The notes under the pieces are model-generated. The model ran no database searches. It had not been told where the DNA came from and worked only from the letters and a program-made list of their open reading frames with translations. A stretch of DNA of 64,000 nt from Antedon mediterranea (taxonomy: Eukaryota > Echinodermata > Crinoidea > Comatulida > Antedonidae), in NCBI RefSeq assembly GCF_964355755.1, contig NC_092675.1:14275312-14339311 (forward strand), written 5' to 3'. Position numbers and translations under genes: made by a program. Positions 37,109 to 47,190 of the stretch are shown piece by piece (position 1 is the first letter of the stretch; the number at the start of each line of letters is the position of its first letter).

Positions 37109-39618
37109 TTGATGCGTTCAGTATGAGTCGGACGAGATCCGCGATTAAGATATACAATGACAGGACCAATAGTTGGATCATTACATTGCATATGAACAAT
37201 TTCTGTAGGGGTGTAGAAGGAAACTGCATCACACCCTCCCTGCACATTAATGACGTCATCGCTGTTGCGACTTGAAGAATTAGCTGTGCTTCTTGTCAAT
37301 ACGTTACACTGTACAGACTTTTTCGGAGGATGAGTAAATAAACAAGAACTATGGTATCCGGACAAAACGGCTGAAACATCATTTGGGCATAAAACAGTTG
37401 AATTAGAAAAGTCATATTGTCGCGATAATGCATCAGCGGCAGCATTGCTTTTACCGGGGCGATAATGAATAGAAAAATCAAATTGGCTAAGGTCGGCTAC
37501 CCAGCGTTGGCCAATAGCATCCAATTTGGCTGAGCTTAACACATACACTAAAGGATTATTGTCTGTAAAAACCTTAAAATTTTTCCCCAGTAAGTAGTCG
37601 CGAAATTTTGATGTGACCGCCCACTTTAAAGCCAAAAATTCTAGCTTATGTGCAGGATAGCGAGTTTCTGATGGTCTAAGTCCTCGGCTAGCGTAAGCAA
37701 GGACGTGTTGTATCCCGTCATGTATTTGAGACAACACTGCTCCCAACCCTGTTCCCGATGCATCCGTTTCCAGGATAAATGGTTGCGAATAATCTGGATA
37801 AGCAAGTATCGGAGCAGTAGTTAAACGGGTCTTTAATAATGTGAATGCTTGGTCACAATCAGAAGTCCAATTAAATACAGTAAGCAATTTACGGGCATAA
37901 CTACGTTTATGTTTCTTTGTGTTACAATCCCCTGATGTGAGTGAATATAAGGGTGCTGCTAATGAAGACAAATTTGAAATAAAACGACGATAGTAACCAC
38001 AAAATCCCAAGAAACGTTGAACCTCCTTGCGATTCGTAGGTTTAGGCCAAGTCGAAACTTTAGATATTTTTTCTGGGTCGGTTGATATACCCTCTGCAGA
38101 CACAATGTGTCCCAAATAGTTAACTTTAGGTTTTAAAAATGAACACTTACTAGGTTTTACTTTCAATCCATGCAGACGAAGACGCTGGAATACCATTTCC
38201 AGTCGCTGAAGATGTTGTTCAAAAGTATTCGAAAAAACAATAATATCATCCAAATAAATCAGTAATGAAGAAAAATTTTGATCACCAAAACATGACATCA
38301 TCAATCGCTGAAAAGTTGCTGGTGCATTTTGCAATCCAAAAGGCATTCTGTTAAATTGAAAAAGTCCCATTGGCGTTGTAAAGGCAGTCTTTTGCTTATC
38401 GGCATCGGCTACCTCAACTTGCCAATAGCCACTTGTTAAGTCTAAAGTTGAAAAATATTTTGAAGAACCCAAAGCGTCCAGTGCTTCATCAATTCTAGGA
38501 ATGGGGAAAGCATCCCTAATTGTTTTGGAATTTAATTTTCGAAAGTCAACGAAAAGTCTCAACGAACCATCCTTTTTATACACAATAACCATAGGTAAAG
38601 CATATGGACTGTCGCTAGATGTAATAACATTCGCGTCTAACATTTTGTTGATTTCATCACGAACCGCAGAGTATTGGGCTGGGGGTATGCGTCGAAATGG
38701 TAATCGGAAGGGTTGATTGTCAATTAATGGAATATGGTGCTTAACGGATTTAGTATGTCCAAAGTCTTTATCGGAAGTTGAAAAAACATCGGCATACTGT
38801 TCCAAAAGGTTTTTAAGTGCAGAATGTTGTTCATTTGACGTATCAGAATTTGTTAAATCAATATTCGGTGCTTGGCTTATAACTTGCTGACTACATAAAT
38901 TATCAACACAGGCAATCTGTGTTAAATTTGCAATTGGTGTATTTTGTTTAATAAAAATAGGGGAATCAGAAACATTTAAAATTCGAACAGTTACCTTATT
39001 TCCTTCCAAAATATGTGAAATAGAGCGTCCAATTAATAGTCCATCAGGAGTACCAGAGCACATTGGCTCAACTAAAACTGTCCCACAGGAATTGCTAAAC
39101 CACTGCACAGAACATCCTACATTACTTTGTTCCCCTGGTCGTAAACGTGTAGTTTTCCGATATCTGTAGACAGCCTTTCCTAACAACGATGAATTTTCTT
39201 TTTGCGTATGATTAAAATTAGAATGTAAGCGAAGAATATTAGTGCCAATAAGAATGGGTACATTTTGTCGAAAGTCAGTTGAAGGTACTATAAAAACAGG
39301 AACAGAACAATATTTCTCACCGCTCAATTCAATATCCACAGTTGCGGTTCCCAGATGAGGCATTGATTCTCCGCTTGCAGTTAAAATTTCCAAAGAAGAT
39401 GGTTGAATTTGTACTTTGTAATCTGTGTGTCCAAAAATAGATTTCAAAGTATCGACAGTCATAGTTGTGATTTGAGAGCCACTATCAAGTAAAGACAGTC
39501 TCTCAGCTCCATTGATCTTTACCACCATGGTATTCGTTGGACCTACCAATGGTGGTATTCGCTTTACGCTGCCTACTGTTGCGGCAGCGGTCCCTCGTTT
39601 TTTGGAATCTGGGGGCAA
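37063..39618 (-). CDS. Ty3/Gypsy pol: protease, reverse transcriptase, RNase H
   Basis: 851-codon open frame. It is probably entered by -1 frameshifting at 39597-39603, so the apparent start codon is not meaningful. Aspartic protease: LLDSGSQIT, catalytic D about residue 45. RT: LDLTSGYWQVEV near 392-403 and the YLDD catalytic box at about 455-458, followed by the typical SKCSF... YLGHIVS thumb region. RNase H: ILETDASGTGLGAVLSQ with D about 619, and a downstream VFTDNNPL motif. These proteins mature the polyprotein and copy RNA to cDNA. The frame contains no internal stop. Confidence 0.95.
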   Translation of the reverse strand: MPPDSKKRGTAAATVGSVKRIPPLVGPTNTMVVKINGAERLSLLDSGSQITTMTVDTLKSIFGHTDYKVQIQPSSLEILTASGESMPHLGTATVDIELSGEKYCSVPVFIVPSTDFRQNVPILIGTNILRLHSNFNHTQKENSSLLGKAVYRYRKTTRLRPGEQSNVGCSVQWFSNSCGTVLVEPMCSGTPDGLLIGRSISHILEGNKVTVRILNVSDSPIFIKQNTPIANLTQIACVDNLCSQQVISQAPNIDLTNSDTSNEQHSALKNLLEQYADVFSTSDKDFGHTKSVKHHIPLIDNQPFRLPFRRIPPAQYSAVRDEINKMLDANVITSSDSPYALPMVIVYKKDGSLRLFVDFRKLNSKTIRDAFPIPRIDEALDALGSSKYFSTLDLTSGYWQVEVADADKQKTAFTTPMGLFQFNRMPFGLQNAPATFQRLMMSCFGDQNFSSLLIYLDDIIVFSNTFEQHLQRLEMVFQRLRLHGLKVKPSKCSFLKPKVNYLGHIVSAEGISTDPEKISKVSTWPKPTNRKEVQRFLGFCGYYRRFISNLSSLAAPLYSLTSGDCNTKKHKRSYARKLLTVFNWTSDCDQAFTLLKTRLTTAPILAYPDYSQPFILETDASGTGLGAVLSQIHDGIQHVLAYASRGLRPSETRYPAHKLEFLALKWAVTSKFRDYLLGKNFKVFTDNNPLVYVLSSAKLDAIGQRWVADLSQFDFSIHYRPGKSNAAADALSRQYDFSNSTVLCPNDVSAVLSGYHSSCLFTHPPKKSVQCNVLTRSTANSSSRNSDDVINVQGGCDAVSFYTPTEIVHMQCNDPTIGPVIVYLNRGSRPTHTERINDHKLCLLYFANGIV
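39567..39603 (-). promoter_or_regulatory. -1 programmed ribosomal frameshift signal (gag to pol)
   Basis: Slippery heptamer A AAA AAC at 39597-39603, in the correct phase relative to the zinc-knuckle frame (AAA AAC). Then comes a 7-nt spacer (39590-39596) and a 7-bp perfect GC-rich stem CGCTGCC/GGCAGCG (39583-39589 with 39567-39573) closing a 9-nt loop. The gag stop codon (39573-39575) lies in the hairpin. Slipping back one base leads exactly into the protease frame. Confidence 0.88.
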
Positions 39619-40489
39619 AACCTCTTTATATGTCCTGGTTGATTACAGCCATAGCACAACCGTACCTCATGCCGGTTATCTTTTCTGATGTTTGTCAGGG
39701 CAGAAATTTGGTTTTGTAGTGTTGAAATTGACTGCTGCATTTCTGCAAACTCAGATGACGGTTGGCGAACATTTTGCACTTGGTTCGAGCCACTATCATG
39801 GTACTTTCTTTCTCAAATACCCGAACCTCACCAATTAGATGACGGAATGTCGTTAACATAGGTCTCATCGGCGCAATTCTATTGCGAAGTTAAATGTTGA
39901 CTATGCCTCGCAAAAACTGGTTTATTAAAATTCGGTCCCTGTCTGGCATTGGACCTCTGCCCATGATGGTTTCGGCTCGCCTCAATTTGGAATCCAATTC
40001 AATTGCGAATATGGATCCGCCTTCATTAGGTCCTTGGAACCGAGCATAGAAATTAGCGAGTGGGTCCCCACTGCAAATATCACCAAACTGCTGTTTTAAT
40101 TCGGCAAATGCTGTCTGGGGATTTTGCCATTCGACTGGGATGTTCAAAACCAATTTTCTTGCTGAGCCCCCTAAGTTCCTTACAATTGTTGCAAATTGTA
40201 ATGTCACTGGCATGGTACTAGCTGATAGTAAATACTCCATATCTCGAACCCAGTCCTCTATTATTATACCCCCTGTTGTTCCTGTGAATATTGGAACACT
40301 TTTCAGTTGATGCACTGGGTTGTATGGCATATACCCAGCACCCACATTATTCCGCTGAATTGGAGTATATACATTTGAAATATTATTATGACGTTCGCTT
40401 ACCCTTCGTGGTGTTGAATGTGATGGAGTCCTTTCAAAATGTGATGAAGAAGAAGTATCGTTGACCATGTCTACAATTGTGTAATCCAT
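39573..40489 (-). pseudogene. Ty3/Gypsy gag (capsid-nucleocapsid), broken
   Basis: The 199-codon capsid part (39890-40489) starts at a Met 109 bp inside the 5' LTR. It contains a retrotransposon-gag-like region (VPIFTGTTGG... DWVRDMEYLL... ARKLVLNIP) and then ends at an in-frame TAA (39890-39892), where the family would continue. The same frame stays open for about 25 more codons. Around 39801-39815 the coding potential moves to another frame. That frame carries a single CCHC zinc knuckle (CYGCNQPGHIKRFC, C-x2-C-x4-H-x4-C) and ends at 39573 within the frameshift hairpin. So there is one nonsense and one frame lesion. It would package the genomic RNA if intact. Confidence 0.85.
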
Positions 40490-40577
40490 TCTATCGCTAT
40501 TTTCCGTATAATGAATTAAAGAAATAAACTTGTCCGTACAATTAAAGAAACAAAATTAAAAATCTGCTGTGTCAATG

Positions 40578-40594
40578 TCTCGGTAGAACCTCCA
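40578..40594 (-). other. Primer-binding site, tRNA-Gln type
   Basis: Three bases from the 5' LTR the coding strand reads TGGAGGTTCTACCGAGA. This is complementary to the 3' end of animal tRNA-Gln as I remember it (...TCTCGGTGGAACCTCCA) with a single mismatch. The position and the TGG start fit a PBS; the tRNA identity rests on memory. Confidence 0.75.
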
Positions 40595-40597
40595 ATT

Positions 40598-41011
40598 TGT
40601 AGCACTCTTTATATAAACGACACAGACTGTTGTTATATTCTCTCAATGGTACTTTATTTACACTATATACAGGTACACAGAGAGTGATTAAGTTGTAGCT
40701 ATCGGTTCAAGTTATTTCCAACTTGTGTTAATCTACAAGAAGTGTTAATTACAGAACATACATGACTATTTAAGGAGTAGCCCAGTGAGGTGACTTATCA
40801 GTTCAGTGACCCTCCTTGTCCCCTCCCAAGAGCTGGTATATCCATTATGATCACACCCAAGTCATCATTAGTAAGTTATTACCAATTCCATAGAATAAGG
40901 CAATTAATTATTAGGAGTTGACACCTTAGTGGTTACAGCCCAGGTCTATAGTCTACATTAGTTAAGTATGGAAAACCACATGAATTCCAGGAGAGTGAGT
41001 GACCTGCTACA
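40598..41011 (-). repeat. 5' LTR
   Basis: 414 bp, four substitutions from the 3' LTR and the same TG...CA ends. On the coding strand this is the promoter-bearing copy. An AATAAA-type signal near its end is shared with the 3' LTR. Confidence 0.95.
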
Positions 41012-41142
41012 TATATATTGCATTAAATTAAAAGGCTTGAAAGATTTGAAGATAACAATTTATAGTCGTATGAAAATGATTGCAATTGTATGCATAGCAC
41101 CATAAAGAAGATATAATAAAATGTTTCACAAAAAAGTAATGT

Positions 41143-43076
41143 TTAATAATTTCCAAAATGTTGGTTATATTGGCTATATGTGGGTGGTTGGTTACTTGGT
41201 GCATATGTGGCTGGATTACTTGCCAGTAACCTTTCCATGAAAATGCCTCTGGTCCTTCTATCTTCGCTCGCATCCACCCGTCTTTGTTCGATCCCCCTTT
41301 CGAGCACGGCCGTTAAGGCCTTCATGGCCTGCTGCTCCTCAGCTCGATCTTGCCGGTCTTCTTGGCGTGACCTCTCAAAAAGGGATGACATCCGTTTCCA
41401 GTTTGCGTCTGAGGTCTCCTTCATCTTTTTACTAAGAGCGTCCACGGTTCTGTCCCTTTTTGAACTTCCTGACAATCGCCTTTTTTTTCCTAAGATAACA
41501 AAAAATGTTTAAATTATGCAAAACAATCTTGAGTTTTTTTCATCATTTGTTTATAAAACACAAGCAAGACAGATTTTAAAACAAGTATACAGTACCTGGT
41601 TTGGCACGGTTTCCAGTATCCGCTGAATCACTTAGGTGTGGATCATCTCTTTTCTCACCTTGTTCATCAGCATCTCTATCTATTTCTAGAAACGTAATCA
41701 AAATTGTTATAATGTCACAGAATATTATCACAATTTATTATTACTTGTTTTTCTTGCACTCACCATCATTATTCTGAGACAGAGAACCTTCGTCGGGAAA
41801 TACATCGTCTTCTGCATACCAATCATGTAAGCCTAAGCAAAGCAATAAAAATATAAGTTTTGCGTTGTGCTTTAAAAGTGCATTTTTAAGTACATCCATG
41901 CCAATGAACCTGGCTTTACTTACCATAAATCATTCCACGTGAAGTTTCTGATGTGCTTTCATCATCTGGAGCCTCTGATTCTATGATTAACAATAAGAAA
42001 ATATTAAGATTGTTCTATTCAAACTAATGAGCAAACTATTCTATAAAGTTATTGTACATGAAACATTTAGCACTGGAAAACCTACCATCAAGCATAGAAG
42101 AAACATCACTTGCTGGTGTTGTAGGTCGCTGTGTAATTCTTCTTCGTGGAAGAAGTACATGACCATTTCTATCTGTAAGATATACAAAATACTGTACTGT
42201 AAATTGTTGTGTTATCGGTTGTGAAGATTTTTATTGACAGAATAAAAAGCAGTTTTACATACCGACACATACTTGATGTTCATCATTACCAACAACAGGT
42301 CTTGTATTATTAATTGAAGCACGAGATGTACTTGGCGTATTTTCAAAATCTACATATGAACATGAAACAATGTTCCGATTAATTATGATAAATTAATAAA
42401 AAATAATACAGTAAAATTCAGCAGGCCTAGGTAGGGTAGCCTAGTGCTTTGTGTCTAGAGTAGTAAAAAGTTATTATTAGTTGTAATAATATAATATAGG
42501 CCTAGTGTTCTATTATTAATAGTAGGACTAGGCTAGTAGTAGCGTATGAGAAATATATAATACCCCGAAAAATGTATAAATAAAACATAGACCTACCTTC
42601 GTTGTTATTAACAGTAGTAGTATTTTGTTTAGGTGTTACAGGCCTAGATCGAACACTTGGGCTCGGCATTACCGATTGGTTGCCAGGCATGCCAACCAGC
42701 CCCTCACTGACCGTGAATGAATCTCCGATCGTTTTGGGGTTAGGGTTGATATTTGGTCTATGACCTAAAATATCATTAATGGCAAAAAATGTTCGAAACC
42801 CGTACTTGCACTGGCTCCAGATTTATTCACTCGATCTTTCGCCGCTTTATACAACGACCGCAACCCCTTCAATTTTGTTTGGATATGGAATCCTTCTTTA
42901 CGAGGATGGCCCATCTCTGCTAACTTGTCCGCCATCTCGTTGAACACAGACATCTTGTTGCCGGTGCTTGTACGCCAGTTTTTTACTTCTAACCGATCTC
43001 TGAACTCAGGGCTTCCCCACAATGCAATAAGGTCTTTTACCTCGGGTTCTCGCCAATGCGCACGCTTCGATGACAT
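41143..43076 (-). pseudogene. Harbinger-associated Myb/SANT-like protein, seven exons, one 1-base lesion
   Basis: Exons on the minus strand: 43076-42597, 42349-42263, 42172-42086, 41980-41924, 41832-41764, 41685-41596, 41489-41143. All introns are GT-AG and all junctions are phase 1, giving about 405 codons. Exon 1 encodes a trihelix/MADF-like Myb domain (HWREPEVKDLIALWGSPEFR... MADKLAEMGHPRKE... LKGLRSLYKAAKD) followed by an ILGHRP motif typical of these partners. The ILGHRP motif is only in frame if one T is missing from the T6 run at 42784-42789 (plus-strand A6). That is a 1-base deletion or an assembly error. The middle exons are acidic and Ser/Thr-rich. The last exon is a charged coiled-coil-like segment (KKMKETSDANWKRM... 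DRAEEQQAMKALTAVLERG) and ends at 41143. These proteins bind TIRs and help nuclear import of the transposase in known PIF/Harbinger systems. Confidence 0.85.
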
Positions 43077-43366
43077 TTTAAAATAGATTTAATAATAATA
43101 CTGTAAAGTGTATTTAAAAGATTTGATTTTTTCGCGCGTTCACCGATCACAACAAATGGATCAGCTTGGCTATACGATGAGGAGCACATGGTACGTTGTG
43201 ACGTGGCGAATATTGTAATTTGATTGGCTAGATATCTAACCTAGGTCATATTCATCGATGCGTGACTTTCGTATTGTAAGCGACGTCCACTAAACTCATA
43301 CCTTGAGCTTTCGTAGCGTACGAAATATCAGTGTCGTACGAGGTGACTTCCACTAATCTTTTCCTG

Positions 43367-43428
43367 GTTCAGACCTATGGACTTGTACGCCGCGTACAAT
43401 ACGAAAGCATAACTCCGTAGGTCTGAAC
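43367..43428. repeat. Terminal hairpin at the Harbinger right end
   Basis: GTTCAGACCTATGGA (43367-43381) is an inverted match, with one mismatch, to the tip of the right TIR (43414-43428). The right end therefore carries two inverted TIR-like tips enclosing GTACGCCGCGTAC, itself a palindrome-like centre. It may be a duplicated transposase-binding site. Confidence 0.75.
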
Positions 43429-43434
43429 AGGCCC

Positions 43435-44050
43435 TAAGGAGAATTGGTATTTTACACAAGGTTACCGTACTAATAAATTAAACTTAAAAGACTAGGCGAC
43501 ATATTTATAAAAACAGGTGTCCCTATCAAATAGATCAGATTCACTATACATAGTATAACAAACTGGACATGTATCATTGATGTTACAGCAACTCGCTAGC
43601 ATCAGTCAGATTTTATTTTCCCACCCAACCATCCCCATCATCATCCCATCTTACTATTATGGTGCTACTTAGCTAGTCGTTCAATTGGGCTGGTATAATT
43701 CTTGACAAATTATCTCGCCCCCAATAAAATATTATATTCCACGTACTCGGTACTAATAATTTACCGACACTCAGTGAAATTCACCTGTGTCCTACTCAGG
43801 TCTCATAAAATATCCGTAACACAACGAACTAGTATGACAAGAGTAGCCCCCGAAATAGCCAAATAACAATTAAGAATTAAATTATTTAAGGTGTGTAGAT
43901 CACAGTAGTAGCATAAATATATAATAATAAATAAGCAATAATTACTAAGGTATTTTGTTATTGAGAGTAAGGTACCACGGCAGTGGCTGGTATTAAATAT
44001 ATAATAAATGTTAACCGATGTATTACTGTACTTATATGGTGTTGTGTATA
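43435..44050. other. Right flank of insert 2, unrecognised
   Basis: About 0.6 kb of unique AT-rich sequence between the Harbinger element and satellite block 3, forming the right part of the older insertion that the Harbinger entered. No gene, no RNA and no strong repeat was seen. Confidence 0.6.
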
Positions 44051-47000
44051 AATATCGTATTTAAAAACGTTTTAGACCATTTTGAGCATTTCGACAAAAC
44101 TTTTTCACACAAAACACCAAAGTGCTTAGAATAGCTTCAAATCGCATTTGGAGACGTTTTAGACCAATTTGTGCATTTCGATGAAACTTGGTTACACAAA
44201 AACATCAAAGTGCTTAAAATCACATAATAAACCGTTTCAGACCATTTTGAGCATTTCGATAACACTTTTCACACAAAAACATCAAAGAGCACAAAATAGC
44301 TTAATATCGTATTTAAAAACGTTTTAGACCATTTTGAGCATTTAGACAAAACTTTTTCAAACAAAACACCAAAGTGCTTAGAATAGCTTCAAATCGCATT
44401 TGGAGACGTTTTAGACCATTTTGTGATTTTCGAAAAAACTTGTTAACATAAAAACACCAAAGTTCTTAGAATAGCTTCAAATCGCATTTGGAGACGTTTT
44501 AGACCATTTTGTGATTTTCGAAAAAACTTGTTAACATAAAAACACCAAAGTGCTTAGAATAGCGTCAAATCGTATTTGGAGGCGTTTTAGACCATTTTGT
44601 GATTTTCGAAAAAACTTGTTAACATAAAAACACCAAAGTGCTTAGAATAGCTTCAAATCGCATTTGGAGACGTTTTAGACCATTTTGTGGTTTTCGAAAA
44701 AACTTGTTAACATAACAACACCAAAGTGCTTAGAATAGCTTAAAATCGCATTTGGAGACGTTTTAGACCATTTTGTGATTTTCAAAAAAACTTGTTAACA
44801 TAAAAACACCAAAGTGCTTAGAATAGCTTCAAATCGCATTTGGAGACGTTTTAGACCATTTTGTGCCTTTCGATGAAACTTGGTTACACAAAAACATCAA
44901 AGTGCTTAAAATCACATTATAAACCGTTTTAGACCATTTTGAGCCTTTCGATAACACTGTTCACACAAAAACATCAAAGAGCACAAAATAGCTTAATATC
45001 GTATTTAAAAACGTTTTAGACCATTTTGAGCATTTCGACAAAACTTTTTCACACAAAACACCGAAGTGCTTAGAATAGCTTCAAATCGCATTTGGAGACG
45101 TTTTAGACCAATTTGTGCATTTCGATGAAACTTGTTAACATAAAAACACCAAAGTGCTTAGAATAGCTTCAAATCGAGTTTGGAGACGTTTTAGACCATT
45201 TTGTGATTTTCGAAAAAAATTGTTAACATAAAAACACCAAAGTGCTTAGAATCACATAATAAAACCGTTTTAGACCATTTCGAGCATTTCGATAACACTT
45301 TTCACACAAAAACATCAAAGAGCACAAAATAGCTTAATATCGTATTTAAAAATGTTTTAGACTATTTTGAGCATTTAGACAAAACTTTTTCACACAAAAC
45401 ACCACAGTGCTCTAGAATAGCTTCAAATCGCATTTGGAGACGTTTTAGACCATTTTGTGATTTTCGAAAAAAATTGTTAACATAAAAACACCAAAGTGCT
45501 TAGAATAGCTTCAAATCGCATTTGGAGACATTTTAGACCAATTTCTGATTTTCGAAAAAACTTGTCAACATAAAAACACCAAAGTGTTTAGAATAGCTTA
45601 AAATCGCATGTGGAGACGTTTTAGACCAATTTGTGATTTTCGAAAAAACTTATCAACATAAAAACACCAAAGGGTTTAGAATAGCTTCAAATCGCATTTG
45701 GAGACGTTTTAAACCATTTTGTGATTTTCGAAAAAACTTGTTAACATAAAAACACCAATAGCTTCAAATCGCATTTGGAGACGTTTTAGACCATTTTGTG
45801 ATTTTCGAAAAAAATTGTTAATATAAAAACACCAAAGTGCTTAGAATCACATTATAAACCGTTTTAGACCATTTTGAGCATTTCGATAACAATTTTCAAA
45901 CAAAAACATCAAAGAGCACAAAATAGCTTAATATCGTATTTAAAAATGTTTTAGACCATTTTGAGTATTTAGACAAAACTTTTTCACACAAAACACCAAA
46001 GTGCTTAGAATAGCTTCAAATCGCATTTGGAGACGTTTTAGACCATTTTGTGATTTTCGAAAAAACTTGTTAACATAAAAACACCAAAGGGCTTAGAATA
46101 GCTTCAAATCGCATTTGGAGACGTTTTAGACCATTTTGTGATTTTCGAAAAAACTTGTTAACATAAAAACACCAAAGTGCTTAGAATAGCTTCAAATCGT
46201 ATTTGGAAACGTTTTAGACCATTTTGAGATTTTCGGAAAAACTTGGTTACACAAAAAAATCAAAGTGCTTAAAATCACATTATAAACCGTTTTAGACCAT
46301 TTTGAGCATTTCGATGAAACTTGGTTACACAAAAACATCAAAGTGCTTAAAATCACATTATAAACCGTTTTAGACCATTTTGAGCATTTCGATAACACTG
46401 TTCACACAAAAACATCAAAGAGCACAAAATAGCTTAATATCGTATTTAAAAATGTTTTAGACCATTTTGAGCATTTAGACAAAACTTTTTCACACAAAAC
46501 ACCAAAGGGCTTAGAATAGCTTCAAATCGCATTTGGAGACGTTTTAGACCAATTTGTGATTTTCGAAAAATCTTATCAACATAAAAACACCAAAGGGTTT
46601 AGAATAGCTTCAAATCGCATTTGGAGACGTTTTGACCATTTTGTGATTTTCGAAAAAACTTGTTAACATAAAAACACTAAAGTGCTTAGAATAGCTTAAA
46701 ATCGCATTTAGAGACGTTTTAGACCATTTTGTGATTTTCGAAAAAAATTGTTAACATAAAAACACCAAAGTTCTTAGAATCACATTATAAACCGTTTTAG
46801 ACCATTTTGAGCATTTCGATGAAACTTGGTTACACAAAAACATCAATGTGCTTAAAATCACATTATAAACCGTTTTAGACCATTTTGAGCATTTCGATAA
46901 CACTGTTCACACAAAAACATCAAAGAGCACAAAATAGCTTAATATCGTATTGAAAAACGTTTTAGACCATTTTGAGCATTTCGACAAAACTTTTTCACAC

Positions 47001-47190
47001 AAAACACCAAAGTGCTTAGAATAATTTCAAATCACATTTGGAGACGTTTTAGACCAATTTGTGCATTTCGATGAAACTTCGTTACACAAAAACATCAAAG
47101 TGCTTAAAATCACATTATAAACCGTTTTAGACCATTTTGAGCATTTCGATAACACTTTTCACACAAAAACATCAAAGAGCACAAAATAGC

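Larger units (their letters stand above)
34723..41011 (-). mobile_element. Ty3/Gypsy LTR retrotransposon (6,289 bp), young but with broken frames
   Basis: Two 414-bp LTRs (TG...CA) flank gag and pol read on the minus strand. The target duplication is a 6-bp TATATA, ambiguous because the site is a TA run. Order from the 5' LTR (40598-41011): PBS, gag with CCHC knuckle, -1 frameshift signal, protease, RT, RNase H, integrase, 3' LTR (34723-35136). The LTRs differ at four sites, roughly 1%, so insertion was recent. Even so there are an in-frame stop and a frame change in gag and a frame change between RNase H and integrase. No envelope gene or chromodomain is seen. Confidence 0.96.
32282..43434. 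mobile_element. PIF/Harbinger transposon, two genes, interrupted by a Gypsy element
   Basis: The 36-bp terminal inverted repeats (32282-32317, 43399-43434) share all but two bases near the tip. Each continues with GTTCAGACCTACGGAGTTAT. The flanking TAA duplications are 32279-32281 and 43435-43437. Inside are the two genes typical of autonomous PIF/Harbinger elements: a DDE transposase on the plus strand and a Myb/SANT-like protein on the minus strand, arranged convergently. A 6.3-kb Ty3/Gypsy element sits between their 3' ends. Without it the transposon is about 4.9 kb, a usual size for the superfamily. The transposase is intact; the Myb-like gene has one apparent 1-base lesion. Confidence 0.96.

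Noticed and set aside
32109-44050. Terminal inverted repeat (TTTATACACAAYACC) of the host insert around the Harbinger
   Set aside because: The right copy is at the edge but the left copy is 26 bp inside, and no further bases match; kept only as a weak note.
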